Assembly: GCA_039029195.1 (NCBI GenBank)
Contig: JBCCGR010000034.1
Location: 1-48,341 of the forward strand
DNA from: JBCCGR01 sp039029195
GTDB taxonomy: Bacteria; Pseudomonadota; Alphaproteobacteria; Rhizobiales; Rhizobiaceae
Length of the DNA: 48,341 nt
Direction of reading: 5' to 3'
Below are positions 25,208-33,932 of this stretch, piece by piece. The notes beneath the pieces are model-generated. The model was not told the origin of the DNA and did not search any database. It saw nothing but the letters and a program-made list of their open reading frames with translations. The number at the start of each line of letters is the position of its first letter. The stretch's first letter is position 1. A program made the translations under genes and the position numbers.

Positions 25208-26503
25208 ATGGGAATTCTGCTTCTCCTATGCGTGTTTATGTTTTGCGTTGCTATTGGAACGCCGGTTGCTTTTGCGCTCGGTATTGCCGCTGTATCTGCG
25301 TTTTGGTTCGAAGGGCTGCCGCTATTTATTGGCTTCCAACGTATCGTCTCGGGGATCAACGTTTATGCATTTATGGCGATCCCGTTTTTCGTTTTCGCGG
25401 GTGAGCTCATGTTCCACGGCGGCATAGCAATACGGTTGGTTCGATTTGCACAAGCTGCCGTCGGGGCCGTCCGCGGTGGCCTCGGCGTGGTCAACGTTCT
25501 TTCGTCCATGTTGTTTGGAGGTATTTCCGGGTCCGCGATTGCCGACATTTCGGCGCTTGGGTCGATTCTGGTTCCGGTGATGAAGGACAAGGGATATGAC
25601 GCCGACTACGCGGTCAATGTGACCGTGACGTCTTCGATTGCCGGCATCATCATCCCACCTAGCCACAACATGATCATCTATGCCCTTGCGGCCGGAGCAG
25701 GCGTCGCGGGATCAGTTTCGATTTCCAAACTGTTTTTGGCCGGCGTTGTGCCCGGCGTCCTGATGTGTCTTTGCCTCGCAGTTGCTGCCTACCTTGTTGC
25801 CGTAAAGCGCGGGTACACAGCCGAAAAGTTTCCAGGCTGGTCGGCGCTGGTGGTATCCTTTCTTCTGGCTATTCCTGGGCTCTTGACAGCCGTGATCATC
25901 GTTGGCGGTGTTCTCTCAGGTATTTTCACGGTAACCGAATCCGGTGCGTTTGGCGCAATGTACGCGTTGCTCATTACGCTACTGGTCTACCGCAGTCTGT
26001 CCTGGGAAGGGTTCAAGACCGCCGTGATCTCATCGGTACGCACGACATCTATGGTCATGATCCTGATCGCGTGCGCCGGTGCATTTGCCTACATGCTAAC
26101 CTTCTATCGCGTACCGGACAAAACCGTGGAACTTGTAACCGGCATCACCGAGAATCCGATCATGATCCTGCTCATGATCAATGCCGTGTTGCTGGCGCTT
26201 GGTATGATCATGGACATGGCAGCGCTTATTCTGATCTGCACACCGATTTTTTTGCCGGTGGCAAACAGCCTCGGCATGGACCCGCTGCAATTTGGGATCA
26301 TGATGTTAGTCAATCTAGGCCTCGGCCTTTGCACCCCGCCGGTCGGGACCTGCCTGTTTGTCGGATGCGCGGTGGGAAAATTGCCGATTGAAAAGGCGGT
26401 GCGAACAATTTGGCCGTTCTATCTGGCAATATTCGTTGCGCTTATGCTGATCACCTTTATCCCGGCAATCTCGCTGACGTTGCCCAGCCTGATTGGACAG
26501 TAG
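25208..26503 (+). CDS. TRAP large permease subunit (DctM)
   Basis: A 431-residue, about 12-helix membrane protein. MAIPFFVFAGELM, LFGGISGSAIADISALGSI and SSIAGIIIPPSHNM are the standard DctM motifs, and LVNLGLGLCTPPVGTCLFVGC is the second re-entrant region. It moves the solute using a sodium or proton gradient. The GAGG before ATG 25208 overlaps the end of dctQ. Confidence 0.94.
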   Translation: MGILLLLCVFMFCVAIGTPVAFALGIAAVSAFWFEGLPLFIGFQRIVSGINVYAFMAIPFFVFAGELMFHGGIAIRLVRFAQAAVGAVRGGLGVVNVLSSMLFGGISGSAIADISALGSILVPVMKDKGYDADYAVNVTVTSSIAGIIIPPSHNMIIYALAAGAGVAGSVSISKLFLAGVVPGVLMCLCLAVAAYLVAVKRGYTAEKFPGWSALVVSFLLAIPGLLTAVIIVGGVLSGIFTVTESGAFGAMYALLITLLVYRSLSWEGFKTAVISSVRTTSMVMILIACAGAFAYMLTFYRVPDKTVELVTGITENPIMILLMINAVLLALGMIMDMAALILICTPIFLPVANSLGMDPLQFGIMMLVNLGLGLCTPPVGTCLFVGCAVGKLPIEKAVRTIWPFYLAIFVALMLITFIPAISLTLPSLIGQ

Positions 26504-26908
26504 ATGTCCACCTCGCAGCTTAGAAACCCTGTCGCAATCGGGGTAGGATTGATGTCGCTTCAATGTAGCTCCGTCCACTCTGCTGTCTTGATCACAATTA
26601 ACGGCTCTGACTGCTGAATGTCTGCAATCGTGAAGTTGAAGTGGAATCTGGAGAATTGTTGAATGTCTGGTTTGGGCCGATTCTTTCGGTATCGACAGTA
26701 GGTTGCAGCATCACGGCTAAGTTCCGGAACGAGCCATCAGCGGACTGGTCTGTCGTGTCAAAATTTTACGCACTCGGGCCAGAAATAACCAGTAGCACTC
26801 CCCTAAGTGGACAGTAGGGTAACTCAATCATTTTAAATACCAAACCCACCGAAAGCGGCCGCTTAGCGAATCTCTCGGTCGAAGCCAAAAGCATCTCAAA
26901 TGGCGGAC
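26504..26908. other. 405-base non-coding gap after dctM
   Basis: No convincing gene is present. A 37-codon frame from ATG 26504, directly after the dctM stop, matches no family I recognise. The gap contains a 10-base direct repeat TGAATGTCTG (26615-26624 and 26660-26669) leading into the 62-bp repeat at 26674. The gene on the far side is convergent. Confidence 0.45.
26674..26735 (+). repeat. 62-bp intergenic repeat, copy B
   Basis: This is the second copy of the element at 4343-4404: same length, same orientation, nine mismatches by hand count. Five bases upstream lies TGAATGTCTG, itself repeated 45 bases earlier, so this copy may be part of a longer element of which copy A is a remnant. GAATGTCTG-TTTGGGCCGATT-like strings occur in intergenic DNA of many Rhizobiales (from memory). 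Confidence 0.7.
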
Positions 26909-28090
26909 TTAGATCCGTTTCACCCTGAGTTTCGTCTTCAGATCGGTCCGGCAAAAGGCGTGGAGGAAGCAGGTTTGTTCGGAAATGTCGAGCATCTCCT
27001 GAGCTGTCTCGTCTGATTCCGAAGTTTCAAGATAGACGTGAGTCTCGATTGGGTCGGCTTCGCCAGCTTTTCCAGTGCCACCGGATGCACCGCCAAGGCT
27101 GAAATGGGTGTCCTGAACGATGCGGTAGTCCGGCAGATCAAGTTTCAACATGGATACGAAACGGCCAAACTGGGTCATGAAGCAAAACCCGATTCCGGCG
27201 CTGATTAGTGTATTCGCATCGGGGGCACGGCCGTCTTCAGAACTTAGTATTTTGAACGATGTCCCCCATGGCGAATATTGCATTTGCTGAAGGTCTTTCA
27301 GTCCGTCTTCGCGAAGCTCTGCAATCGCGCCAATGTTGAGACGCCGGTCCTGCTCGTCAGACAGCGATGAACCGCCCGTCGCCGTTCCCTTTGCAACTTC
27401 CTTTTTGGGCGTCGGGCCAACCGGCCTCATGAGTTCGATGTCACTCGCAACAGGTGCCGCTTTGGAAAAGTGATCGCCGGGATCGGGAAACAGCGGGCCA
27501 TCGAGCTCCGCCGCCTTGGCCGTTCGAAGTTCTGAGCCGTTCTTTCCCAGTTTGAACAGGCTCTCCAATTGCCCGCGCATCAGTCCGTTCAGAGGCGAAG
27601 AGTAGGTCGCATTGACCAGAAATTCATTGAGAGCGGCATCGTCAAGATCACAATCAATCTCGACCTGAAGTTCGATATTTTCGGCCCCACCGACCATCGT
27701 GCGCTTCGGCATCGAGCCTTTCATCGTGTAGTAATTGTCCTGAATGAGCTTTAGCTTGCGGATCTCAATGTTCTGTTTGTCCGCAAGTGCGAGGATCTCG
27801 TTCAGGAAACTCGCCACCATACCGGTGCTGAGGAAGGCGAGTGGACAGGGCGCGGCATCGTGGCCGTTGAGGTAAGGTCCCTCGTCTGAAACCAGCCGCC
27901 ATGTATCGCCCGTTTTGGCAGACCGCACCAAAGCTTCTTTTTGAAATCCGGACAGCGAGCGCACCCAAGTGCGCAGTGCATCACCCTTGCGGTTTTCCGG
28001 AGCGGAAATTCCAACCTCGTCTGCATTTCTGATTTTGTGGAATGGCGCGATGCCGCCTTTTCCAATGATGTCTTCGCCGAGTTTGGCCAT
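26909..28090 (-). CDS. Tandem OsmC-like protein
   Basis: 393 residues, about 2.5 times a single OsmC protein. The first half has APCPLAFLSTGMVASFLNEILALA (Cys82) and a CDLDD segment. The second half has SAGIGFCFMTQFGRFVSML (Cys303) and EQTCFLHAFCRTDLK (Cys374). OsmC/Ohr peroxidases use two cysteines per active site. The second half keeps both, while the first has YSSPL where the second cysteine would be expected, so perhaps only one half is active. A linker of about 60 residues rich in Gly, Ser and charged residues joins them. AGGAAAAAAG precedes ATG 28090. It is divergent from the SnoaL-like and dioxygenase genes. Confidence 0.8.
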   Translation of the reverse strand: MAKLGEDIIGKGGIAPFHKIRNADEVGISAPENRKGDALRTWVRSLSGFQKEALVRSAKTGDTWRLVSDEGPYLNGHDAAPCPLAFLSTGMVASFLNEILALADKQNIEIRKLKLIQDNYYTMKGSMPKRTMVGGAENIELQVEIDCDLDDAALNEFLVNATYSSPLNGLMRGQLESLFKLGKNGSELRTAKAAELDGPLFPDPGDHFSKAAPVASDIELMRPVGPTPKKEVAKGTATGGSSLSDEQDRRLNIGAIAELREDGLKDLQQMQYSPWGTSFKILSSEDGRAPDANTLISAGIGFCFMTQFGRFVSMLKLDLPDYRIVQDTHFSLGGASGGTGKAGEADPIETHVYLETSESDETAQEMLDISEQTCFLHAFCRTDLKTKLRVKRI

Positions 28091-28270
28091 CTTTTTTCCT
28101 GTGCAGTGCTAACGGGTCTTGTTCACAATTATCAGGATCGAGATTAGGCAGGTGGACAGGGCAAAACAACTGCTGAGCCTATATTTTATGGGCTTTTGTG
28201 CCGGTTATCGCTTTACAGAATTGCGTCTCAAACCAATAATCAACACCAACCAGAAATGTGGAAATTTGGC

Positions 28271-28894
28271 ATGGATCAGGAACTACTCGACCGGCTAGAA
28301 CTCAGACAATTGATCGACAATTGGGTACTCTGGCGGGATGCCGGATTCTGGGAAAAATTTCGAACCGTCTGGCATGACGACGGCCGCATGATGGCCACCT
28401 GGACGCAGGGCACCGCCGACGAATTCATCGAAATGAACAAGCAAGGCTGGGCCAAGGGCGTTTCCATTCTTCACTTCCTCGGCGCACACACGGCGGAGAT
28501 TGCCGGTGACAGGGCCGTGACCCAGACCAAAATGACAATTTCGCAAAGAGGAGAAGTACACGGCGTCTTGTGCGATGTTGTCTGCACCGGCCGATTCTAC
28601 GATTTTCTAGAACGGCGCGGTGACGTCTGGGGCATGTGTCTGCGCCAGCCAATCTACGAGAAGGACCGGTTGGATCCGGTTGAACCGGGGGGAACCGTAC
28701 CGTTGGAAATTGACCTGCTTGAACAGTTCCCGGTTGGTTATCGCCACCTTGCCTACCTGCAAAGTAAGGTTGGCTATCCGGTCAAAAAGGACATGCCAGG
28801 ATTGAAAGGGGAGAAAGTCGAAGCGCTTTATTCGACCGGCAAGAAATGGCTGGCCGGTGAGCCAATCGAATGGGAAGGCAACAGCTGGGGCTAG
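28271..28894 (+). CDS. SnoaL/NTF2-like domain protein
   Basis: About 207 residues. The first 130 form an NTF2-like cone fold: LELRQLIDNWVLWRDAGFWEKF, FRTVWHDDGRMMATW, and LGAHTAEIAGDRAVTQTKMTI. The rest carries a GRFYDFLERRGDVWGMCLRQPIYEKDRLDPV segment often seen in hydrolases and dehydratases of aromatic pathways. It may act on a ring-cleavage product or a hydroxylated aromatic, but no catalytic role can be assigned. Alternative starts exist at 28256 and 28196; 28271 (MDQELLDRLE) has a GGAAAT upstream. The dioxygenase gene follows three bases later. Confidence 0.82.
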   Translation: MDQELLDRLELRQLIDNWVLWRDAGFWEKFRTVWHDDGRMMATWTQGTADEFIEMNKQGWAKGVSILHFLGAHTAEIAGDRAVTQTKMTISQRGEVHGVLCDVVCTGRFYDFLERRGDVWGMCLRQPIYEKDRLDPVEPGGTVPLEIDLLEQFPVGYRHLAYLQSKVGYPVKKDMPGLKGEKVEALYSTGKKWLAGEPIEWEGNSWG

Positions 28895-28897
28895 ATA

Positions 28898-29755
28898 GTG
28901 AAAATAGATCTCTCGGAAATTGACTACTTTACGGAGAGCGGGTCCGTGGCGGCTGTCACGTCTCGCACGAGCAACAATACAGATGACCGGCTGGCCACTG
29001 TCTGGGCGTCGCTGGTCAAGCACCTCCACGCCTTTGCCAAAGACGTTGACCTGCAACAGGGTGAATGGGAAGCGGGCATCGAGTTTCTGACCAAGACAGG
29101 ACAGATCTGCGATGAAAATCGTCAGGAATTCATCCTGTTGAGCGATATCTCCGGTCTTTCGATGCTGACCGATGCCATCAGCAACCGGGAACTGGTGGGT
29201 GCGACTGAAAGCACCGTGCTTGGGCCATTCCATGTGGAAGGAGCGCCAGAACTTCCCATGGATTCGAACATATCGCTCGATGGAAAAGGCGAATCCTGCC
29301 TGTTCGATGGCTACGTTGTCGACTCCGATGGCAATCCGATTGCGGATGCGCGGCTGGATGTCTGGTGCGACAACGTGGATGGCTACTACGACGTCCAACA
29401 GCCGGACATTCAGCCGAAATGGAACAACCGCGGAATTTTCACGACGGGTGCGGACGGCGCCTATAGCTTTAAGGGCGCCAAACCCGTGAGTTACCCGATC
29501 CCGGATGATGGCCCGGTTGGAGAACTTCTCGAGAAACTGGGTCGTCATCCCAATCGCCCAGCGCATATGCACTATATCGTTTCGGCTCCAGGTTTCAAAA
29601 AACTCGTCACCCATTCTTTCGTCGATGATGACAAGTGGCTCAGGTCAGACGCTGTCTTTGGCGTGAAGGCTTCCCTTGTGTCTCATTTCGAGCGGACGCC
29701 AGATGCTGAGACGGAATGGCATTCTTCTTTCGATTTTGTGTTGGTGCGAGAGTAG
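28898..29755 (+). CDS. Intradiol dioxygenase (hydroxyquinol 1,2-dioxygenase-like)
   Basis: A 285-residue intradiol ring-cleavage enzyme. An N-terminal helical dimerisation part leads to STVLGPFHVEGAPELP and DARLDVWCDNVDGYYDVQQPD. The iron ligands are visible as Tyr164 (DGYYD), Tyr199 (VSYPIPDDGP), His223 and His225 (RPAHMHYIV). The spacing matches hydroxyquinol 1,2-dioxygenase, which makes maleylacetate from benzene-1,2,4-triol; catechol is a possible alternative. The start is GTG 28898, three bases after the SnoaL-like stop. No maleylacetate reductase is in the window. Its stop directly abuts the stop of the convergent AhpD-like gene. Confidence 0.92.
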   Translation: MKIDLSEIDYFTESGSVAAVTSRTSNNTDDRLATVWASLVKHLHAFAKDVDLQQGEWEAGIEFLTKTGQICDENRQEFILLSDISGLSMLTDAISNRELVGATESTVLGPFHVEGAPELPMDSNISLDGKGESCLFDGYVVDSDGNPIADARLDVWCDNVDGYYDVQQPDIQPKWNNRGIFTTGADGAYSFKGAKPVSYPIPDDGPVGELLEKLGRHPNRPAHMHYIVSAPGFKKLVTHSFVDDDKWLRSDAVFGVKASLVSHFERTPDAETEWHSSFDFVLVRE

Positions 29756-30334
29756 CTACTTCTTCGTCCAGCCCAGCGTGATCGGATGCGCTTTGCGCTG
29801 CTCTTTCGCTTCACCGGTATGTTTGCCGGAATCCCAACCGACCGGCCTCAACACACTATCTGCGAAATCGATCGATTCCTGATCGGTAACAGTCGCAATC
29901 GTATCGTTCCAGCGGTTGAGAAAGCCACCGACCGCAATTGTCGCGACGATTTCGATGATCTGCGTGTCCGAATAATGATTGCGCAGTTCGGCAAACTCTT
30001 CAGGCCCGGATGCGTTTGGGCAGGTACCTGCGGCAAAGGCGAGATCGAGAGCGGCGCGTTCCGCCTCGCTGAACAAATCAGACCTCTGATAATTCCAGAA
30101 CGCCTGAATTTTTTCATCCGAAACGCCGATCTTGTGCAAATGATAGGCACCGTGCGACTGACAATGCTGGCAACCACTTGCAACGCTTGCGGCAAGAAAG
30201 ATCATTTGCTTCAGTTCACCTGTCACTTCACGCGTTGGGAAAACCAGCTTGAACAGAGAATTGGCCGTTTGTCTCAGTTCAGGCCAGTTTTCCATCTCGA
30301 AGTTCTGGCGGTTTTCGTATCGGGCCTCTGTCAT
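29756..30334 (-). CDS. AhpD/carboxymuconolactone decarboxylase-like protein
   Basis: A 192-residue protein with the AhpD-type redox motif SGCQHCQSHG (Cys55, Cys58, His61). Members are alkylhydroperoxidases or lactone decarboxylases. The CxxC-H form favours a thiol peroxidase or disulfide role rather than decarboxylation. AGGAAAG lies five bases before ATG 30334. It is the last gene of the long minus-strand run from 42403 and follows the TAXI permease by 46 bases. Confidence 0.9.
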   Translation of the reverse strand: MTEARYENRQNFEMENWPELRQTANSLFKLVFPTREVTGELKQMIFLAASVASGCQHCQSHGAYHLHKIGVSDEKIQAFWNYQRSDLFSEAERAALDLAFAAGTCPNASGPEEFAELRNHYSDTQIIEIVATIAVGGFLNRWNDTIATVTDQESIDFADSVLRPVGWDSGKHTGEAKEQRKAHPITLGWTKK

Positions 30335-30380
30335 GGAACTTTCCTTGTTGGGTTGAACTGCCGGGCTGGCATTCGAAACG

Positions 30381-32756
30381 TTAGTTATGCGCGATTGCCT
30401 CGATTCTCTGGTCAGGATTTTTTCGGTTCATGATGAAATGCAATGTCAACCAGGCCAGCGCAGTCACGATTGCCGCGCCATGAATGGCGGGGTGACCAAA
30501 CATGACCAATGCCGCGAGCACCAGCCGGAGACTCACTTCCCAAAAGGCTAGCCGCTTTTGGTCAAACTGCGCCAATGCACTTGCAACTAGATAGAGCGCA
30601 AGCGTCAGCCGTGCGAACAGCCACAAAATCGCATCCCAATAAATCTCGCCATCATATCCTGGCAAATAGCTGATGCTGCCGCCTTCCGACTTGGGATCGA
30701 TGACTGCGGCTTCGATCAACAACAATTCCGGATACAGGGCGAAGACGAAAGGTATGATGAACATCACAATGCCGGATCGAACCGCCGAGAACCCTGTCGA
30801 CATGGGTTCGGCTTTGGTAATCGACGCTGCCGCAAAGGCTGCGAGCGCGACGGGTGGTGTGATTGCCGATGCAACGGCGAAGTAGAAGATGAACATGTTC
30901 GCCGCGAAAACCGAGATTCCCAATCCGGCAAGCACCGGCCCCATCAACAAGGCAACATTGATATAGGCGGGCACTGCGGGCATCCCCATGCCCAACAGTA
31001 TGGCAAGCAGCATGGTGACAAATAAGGCCGTGAATTGGAACACGACAGAGCCGCCAGCTCCGAGATTGAGACTTTGCAGCCATTGCAAAACATCAAGCGA
31101 GATGAAGAACGGCATGCCTGTAAACTTTAGGCAGAAATCGATGATCGAGACAGTGAGGAACATCAAATAAAGGGTCGAGATCAGCGTGCCGGCGTTTGAT
31201 AAGGAATCGAGCAACTTGGCGGGCTGGGCCCGCATTTCGGGATCAAGAAACAATGCGAAGCACAGCGCGATCACCGCCCACCAACCGGCGCTGCCTGCAT
31301 CACCCGCCGCATTTTGAACGAGTTGCAAAAACCAAGGGAGGCTGTGAACCTGGCAGGCACCACCCTCTGTGAACGTGCGTTCAGCACCGAGTAACCAGCC
31401 GACCACGCCACAACCGACGCTCTCCTTGCTGGTCAACAACAGGAACAGAATGATGAGGATCGGCAGGAAGATCATAGCAAGATTGTAAAAATCCTGCCGT
31501 CCCATGTGCATGTCTTCGGTCAGCTCGCCGATAGCCGTGATGTTCTGTTTGCGGGCCTGGAAGATCGCGGACAGGAACAGACACAGGAAGTAGGCCAGTG
31601 CGGGTAGCGCCGCTGCGATGATCACTTCACTGTAGGGAACGCCGGTCAGCGCCGCGAGCACAAAGGCCGCGACACCCATGACGGGGGGCATGATCGAACC
31701 ACCGGACGAGGCTGCCGCCTCCATGCCTCCGGCAAATACTTTTGAGAAACCGCGCTTTATCATCATGGGAATGGTGAGCACGCCTGTCGATAAGACGTTG
31801 ACAATGGGACCGCCAGAGATCGTGCCGAACATCGCGGAGGAGACGATGGCCGCATGGGCGGGTCCGCCGCGCAGTTTTCTGGTCCAGCGGAATGCCAACT
31901 TAATCAGCGATTTTCCGCCCGCTGAAGCACCGAAAAGAGCTCCCAATATCAGATAAGGGAAGATCTCGTTGAGGATGATATCCATAAAGCGGCCTAGCAG
32001 GACCGACGCGTTGTTGGTGAGAATGTCGTGCACACGTGGTCTGCCGTCGGATAGAAGGCGCGGTTCACCTCCGATTTTTGTCACGAGATATTTGTTGATG
32101 TCGTCGGTACCGTAGAAGTACCAGACCAAGACCGTAACGATTGTGTAAGCGGCCACGAGGATGGCGACCAGCACCAACGGAAGGCCCCATACCTTCACGT
32201 TGTAGGCAAGAAAAACAATGACCGCGAGGCCAACGATCAGAACGATCCAGCCGCCGGTTGTGTTGAGACATTGCGGGTCATCGACCGACGTCGGTTCGGG
32301 GAGACCGAAAAGGGTCGCATTTTCCTTTTCGATCTTCATACTTTCAGCAATCAGACGTGCGCGGTCACCGGTGAATTGATCGATCAGGCAAACAGATTCG
32401 ATTTCAACGAGGTAGGTTAGCGATATCGTTATCGCCATCAGGATCAGTGCGACATCCATGAACAAGCCGAGCGAGCGGCGGCCAGATGTGCGGTTCTTCC
32501 ATTCGCGCCATATGGAGTGTTTTAGCGCAACGATCACCATCATCAGGGCAAATGCGAACGGGTAATAATACTCAAAAGGGAATTTCCGGATGATGAAATC
32601 CGAATTCCCCGAGACGTTGACCACCCATTCGTCCAATCCGGGAATGCCGGGCGTGGCATTGACCATACCAATGACAACGAGGCAAATTGCCAGCCAGTAC
32701 ACGAGATGTGTCCCAAGGTCCTTCGGTTCGGCGGTCACCCCCGGCTGTTTCGACAT
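30381..32756 (-). CDS. TAXI-TRAP transporter fused permease (4TM/12TM), second copy
   Basis: A 791-residue fused DctQ-DctM type membrane protein that aligns with 6214-8559 over its full length: both share KFPFE, ALMM-IV-LKHSIWREW, SAMFGTISGGPIVNVLSTG and GMGMPAVPAYIN. It should work with the binding protein at 32817-33863. Two overlapping hairpins (32765-32800) sit directly before its start, and its presumed ribosome site GGGGA is part of one of them. The rest of the family description is as for the first copy. Confidence 0.93.
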   Translation of the reverse strand: MSKQPGVTAEPKDLGTHLVYWLAICLVVIGMVNATPGIPGLDEWVVNVSGNSDFIIRKFPFEYYYPFAFALMMVIVALKHSIWREWKNRTSGRRSLGLFMDVALILMAITISLTYLVEIESVCLIDQFTGDRARLIAESMKIEKENATLFGLPEPTSVDDPQCLNTTGGWIVLIVGLAVIVFLAYNVKVWGLPLVLVAILVAAYTIVTVLVWYFYGTDDINKYLVTKIGGEPRLLSDGRPRVHDILTNNASVLLGRFMDIILNEIFPYLILGALFGASAGGKSLIKLAFRWTRKLRGGPAHAAIVSSAMFGTISGGPIVNVLSTGVLTIPMMIKRGFSKVFAGGMEAAASSGGSIMPPVMGVAAFVLAALTGVPYSEVIIAAALPALAYFLCLFLSAIFQARKQNITAIGELTEDMHMGRQDFYNLAMIFLPILIILFLLLTSKESVGCGVVGWLLGAERTFTEGGACQVHSLPWFLQLVQNAAGDAGSAGWWAVIALCFALFLDPEMRAQPAKLLDSLSNAGTLISTLYLMFLTVSIIDFCLKFTGMPFFISLDVLQWLQSLNLGAGGSVVFQFTALFVTMLLAILLGMGMPAVPAYINVALLMGPVLAGLGISVFAANMFIFYFAVASAITPPVALAAFAAASITKAEPMSTGFSAVRSGIVMFIIPFVFALYPELLLIEAAVIDPKSEGGSISYLPGYDGEIYWDAILWLFARLTLALYLVASALAQFDQKRLAFWEVSLRLVLAALVMFGHPAIHGAAIVTALAWLTLHFIMNRKNPDQRIEAIAHN

Positions 32757-32764
32757 ATCTCATT

Positions 32765-32800
32765 CCCCAATAGAATTGGGGCCACGCCGGGCGCGGCCCC
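32765..32800 (-). promoter_or_regulatory. Two mutually exclusive hairpins before TAXI permease start
   Basis: GGGGCC (32778-32783) pairs with GGCCCC (32795-32800), extended inward by CGC/GCG. CCCCAAT (32765-32771) pairs with ATTGGGG (32775-32781). The two stems share bases 32778-32781, so only one can form at a time. On the mRNA (minus strand) the second stem contains GGGGA, the likely ribosome site for ATG 32756. The first stem would leave that site free. Confidence 0.55.
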
Positions 32801-32816
32801 ATCATTTGGTATCCGG

Positions 32817-33863
32817 TCAGGAACCGGGCTTCGCGCAATCCGGCACTTTCATGCCGGCTTCCTCGAAAGCCGCAACAGCACCTGGGTGGTATTTCAGCGG
32901 CACAGGGCCGCACAGACCCAGCCCTACATTCCCAATTTTGGTTGTGGCCATGTAGGGCGCCTTTTTCAGAAACGCTTCTGTGTTTTTCAACATCGCCGCC
33001 GTTAGCGCTTTGGCGGTGTCGAAGTCCATGCTTTTGTTGACCACTTCCGCCGCAAGTGTCGTTGGGCTGCGCCAGATGCCGTCTTCGCTGACGATAGTCA
33101 GGCCTTTTTGTGGAGGAATGTTTTTCAGATCAAAGACAAGCCCGCCGGTTCCCGGACTCTTGATGTACTTCTGCATCCGTTCTCCCTCCCAAATGTCTTT
33201 CGGGATAGACCACAGCGTCATATCACCAGCGGCCAATGAACGGGTGATCCGGTTGTCCGGGAACGTAACCGGCAGCATCATGCCATCCGCAGAACCGTCG
33301 GAAATGGTCTTGGCCATTTGACCCCAGTTGACCTGGATGCCCTTATAGTCCTTTCCATCATCCGCTCCGGCAACGATCGTCAGAATGCCGCGGTCGTTGG
33401 TCAGGGCCGCCCCGCGTGGTGGGCCGTTGAGGATCGTCTTGCCTTTAACTGTGTCCCAACCCTTCACGCTTGCGCTGTTATAAGCATAGAGACCGAAGCC
33501 GCCGTAATTGTAGGTGTAGAGCGCCCGCACATTGCCAATCAGTTCGGCGCCTTTTTCCTTACCCAGTTTGGCGTAAGGGCCGGCTCCTCGCGACATCAAA
33601 AATGACAGGATCAAAGGCGCACCGGAAACGTCGGTTTTTCCTTCTGCAACGTTTTGCAGCGAGTTGGTCAGCGTCTGACTATCGGCAACCTGGAAGTTCG
33701 CGACTTTCTCCTTCGAGGCGATCTCGGCCAGTGCCGTCATCGCCGTAAAGGGCACGGTTCCCGGAGGGCCGGTTTCAGCCGTGAGAACGGCCTGCGCCGA
33801 TGCGTTCCCAGCGACAATGCTCAGGCTAAGCGCCAGAGCCGATGCGATTTTTTTTGGTGACAT
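32817..33863 (-). CDS. TAXI-family TRAP solute-binding protein, second copy
   Basis: 348 residues with a signal peptide (MSPKKIASALALSLSIVAG, cut near ASAQA). The mature part has SLQNVAEGKTDVSGAPLI, SRGAGPYAKLGKEKG and GKTILNGPPRGAALTNDRG. It is paralogous to 8622-9665 but with many substitutions, so ligand preference may differ. GGGAG is eight bases before ATG 33863. It follows the sulfatase (stop 33933) by about 70 bases and shares its transcript. Confidence 0.93.
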   Translation of the reverse strand: MSPKKIASALALSLSIVAGNASAQAVLTAETGPPGTVPFTAMTALAEIASKEKVANFQVADSQTLTNSLQNVAEGKTDVSGAPLILSFLMSRGAGPYAKLGKEKGAELIGNVRALYTYNYGGFGLYAYNSASVKGWDTVKGKTILNGPPRGAALTNDRGILTIVAGADDGKDYKGIQVNWGQMAKTISDGSADGMMLPVTFPDNRITRSLAAGDMTLWSIPKDIWEGERMQKYIKSPGTGGLVFDLKNIPPQKGLTIVSEDGIWRSPTTLAAEVVNKSMDFDTAKALTAAMLKNTEAFLKKAPYMATTKIGNVGLGLCGPVPLKYHPGAVAAFEEAGMKVPDCAKPGS

Positions 33864-33932
33864 GGTTTTCTCCCTTTTTGTTTTGTTGCCGCCACATTGG
33901 CGGCATTGTTGTTCGATGGCGATGCCCCGCCA

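Noticed and set aside
26504..26617. Small gene directly after dctM
   Set aside because: About 37 codons, no ribosome site and no recognisable family; probably chance.
28160..28200. Operator AGCC-N11-GGCT in the OsmC/SnoaL divergent gap
   Set aside because: Only short arms with a wide A/T-rich spacer; not distinguishable from chance.
28607..29614. 335-residue minus-strand open frame opposite the dioxygenase gene
   Set aside because: It lies antisense to two well-supported genes with clear catalytic motifs and shows no family features itself.
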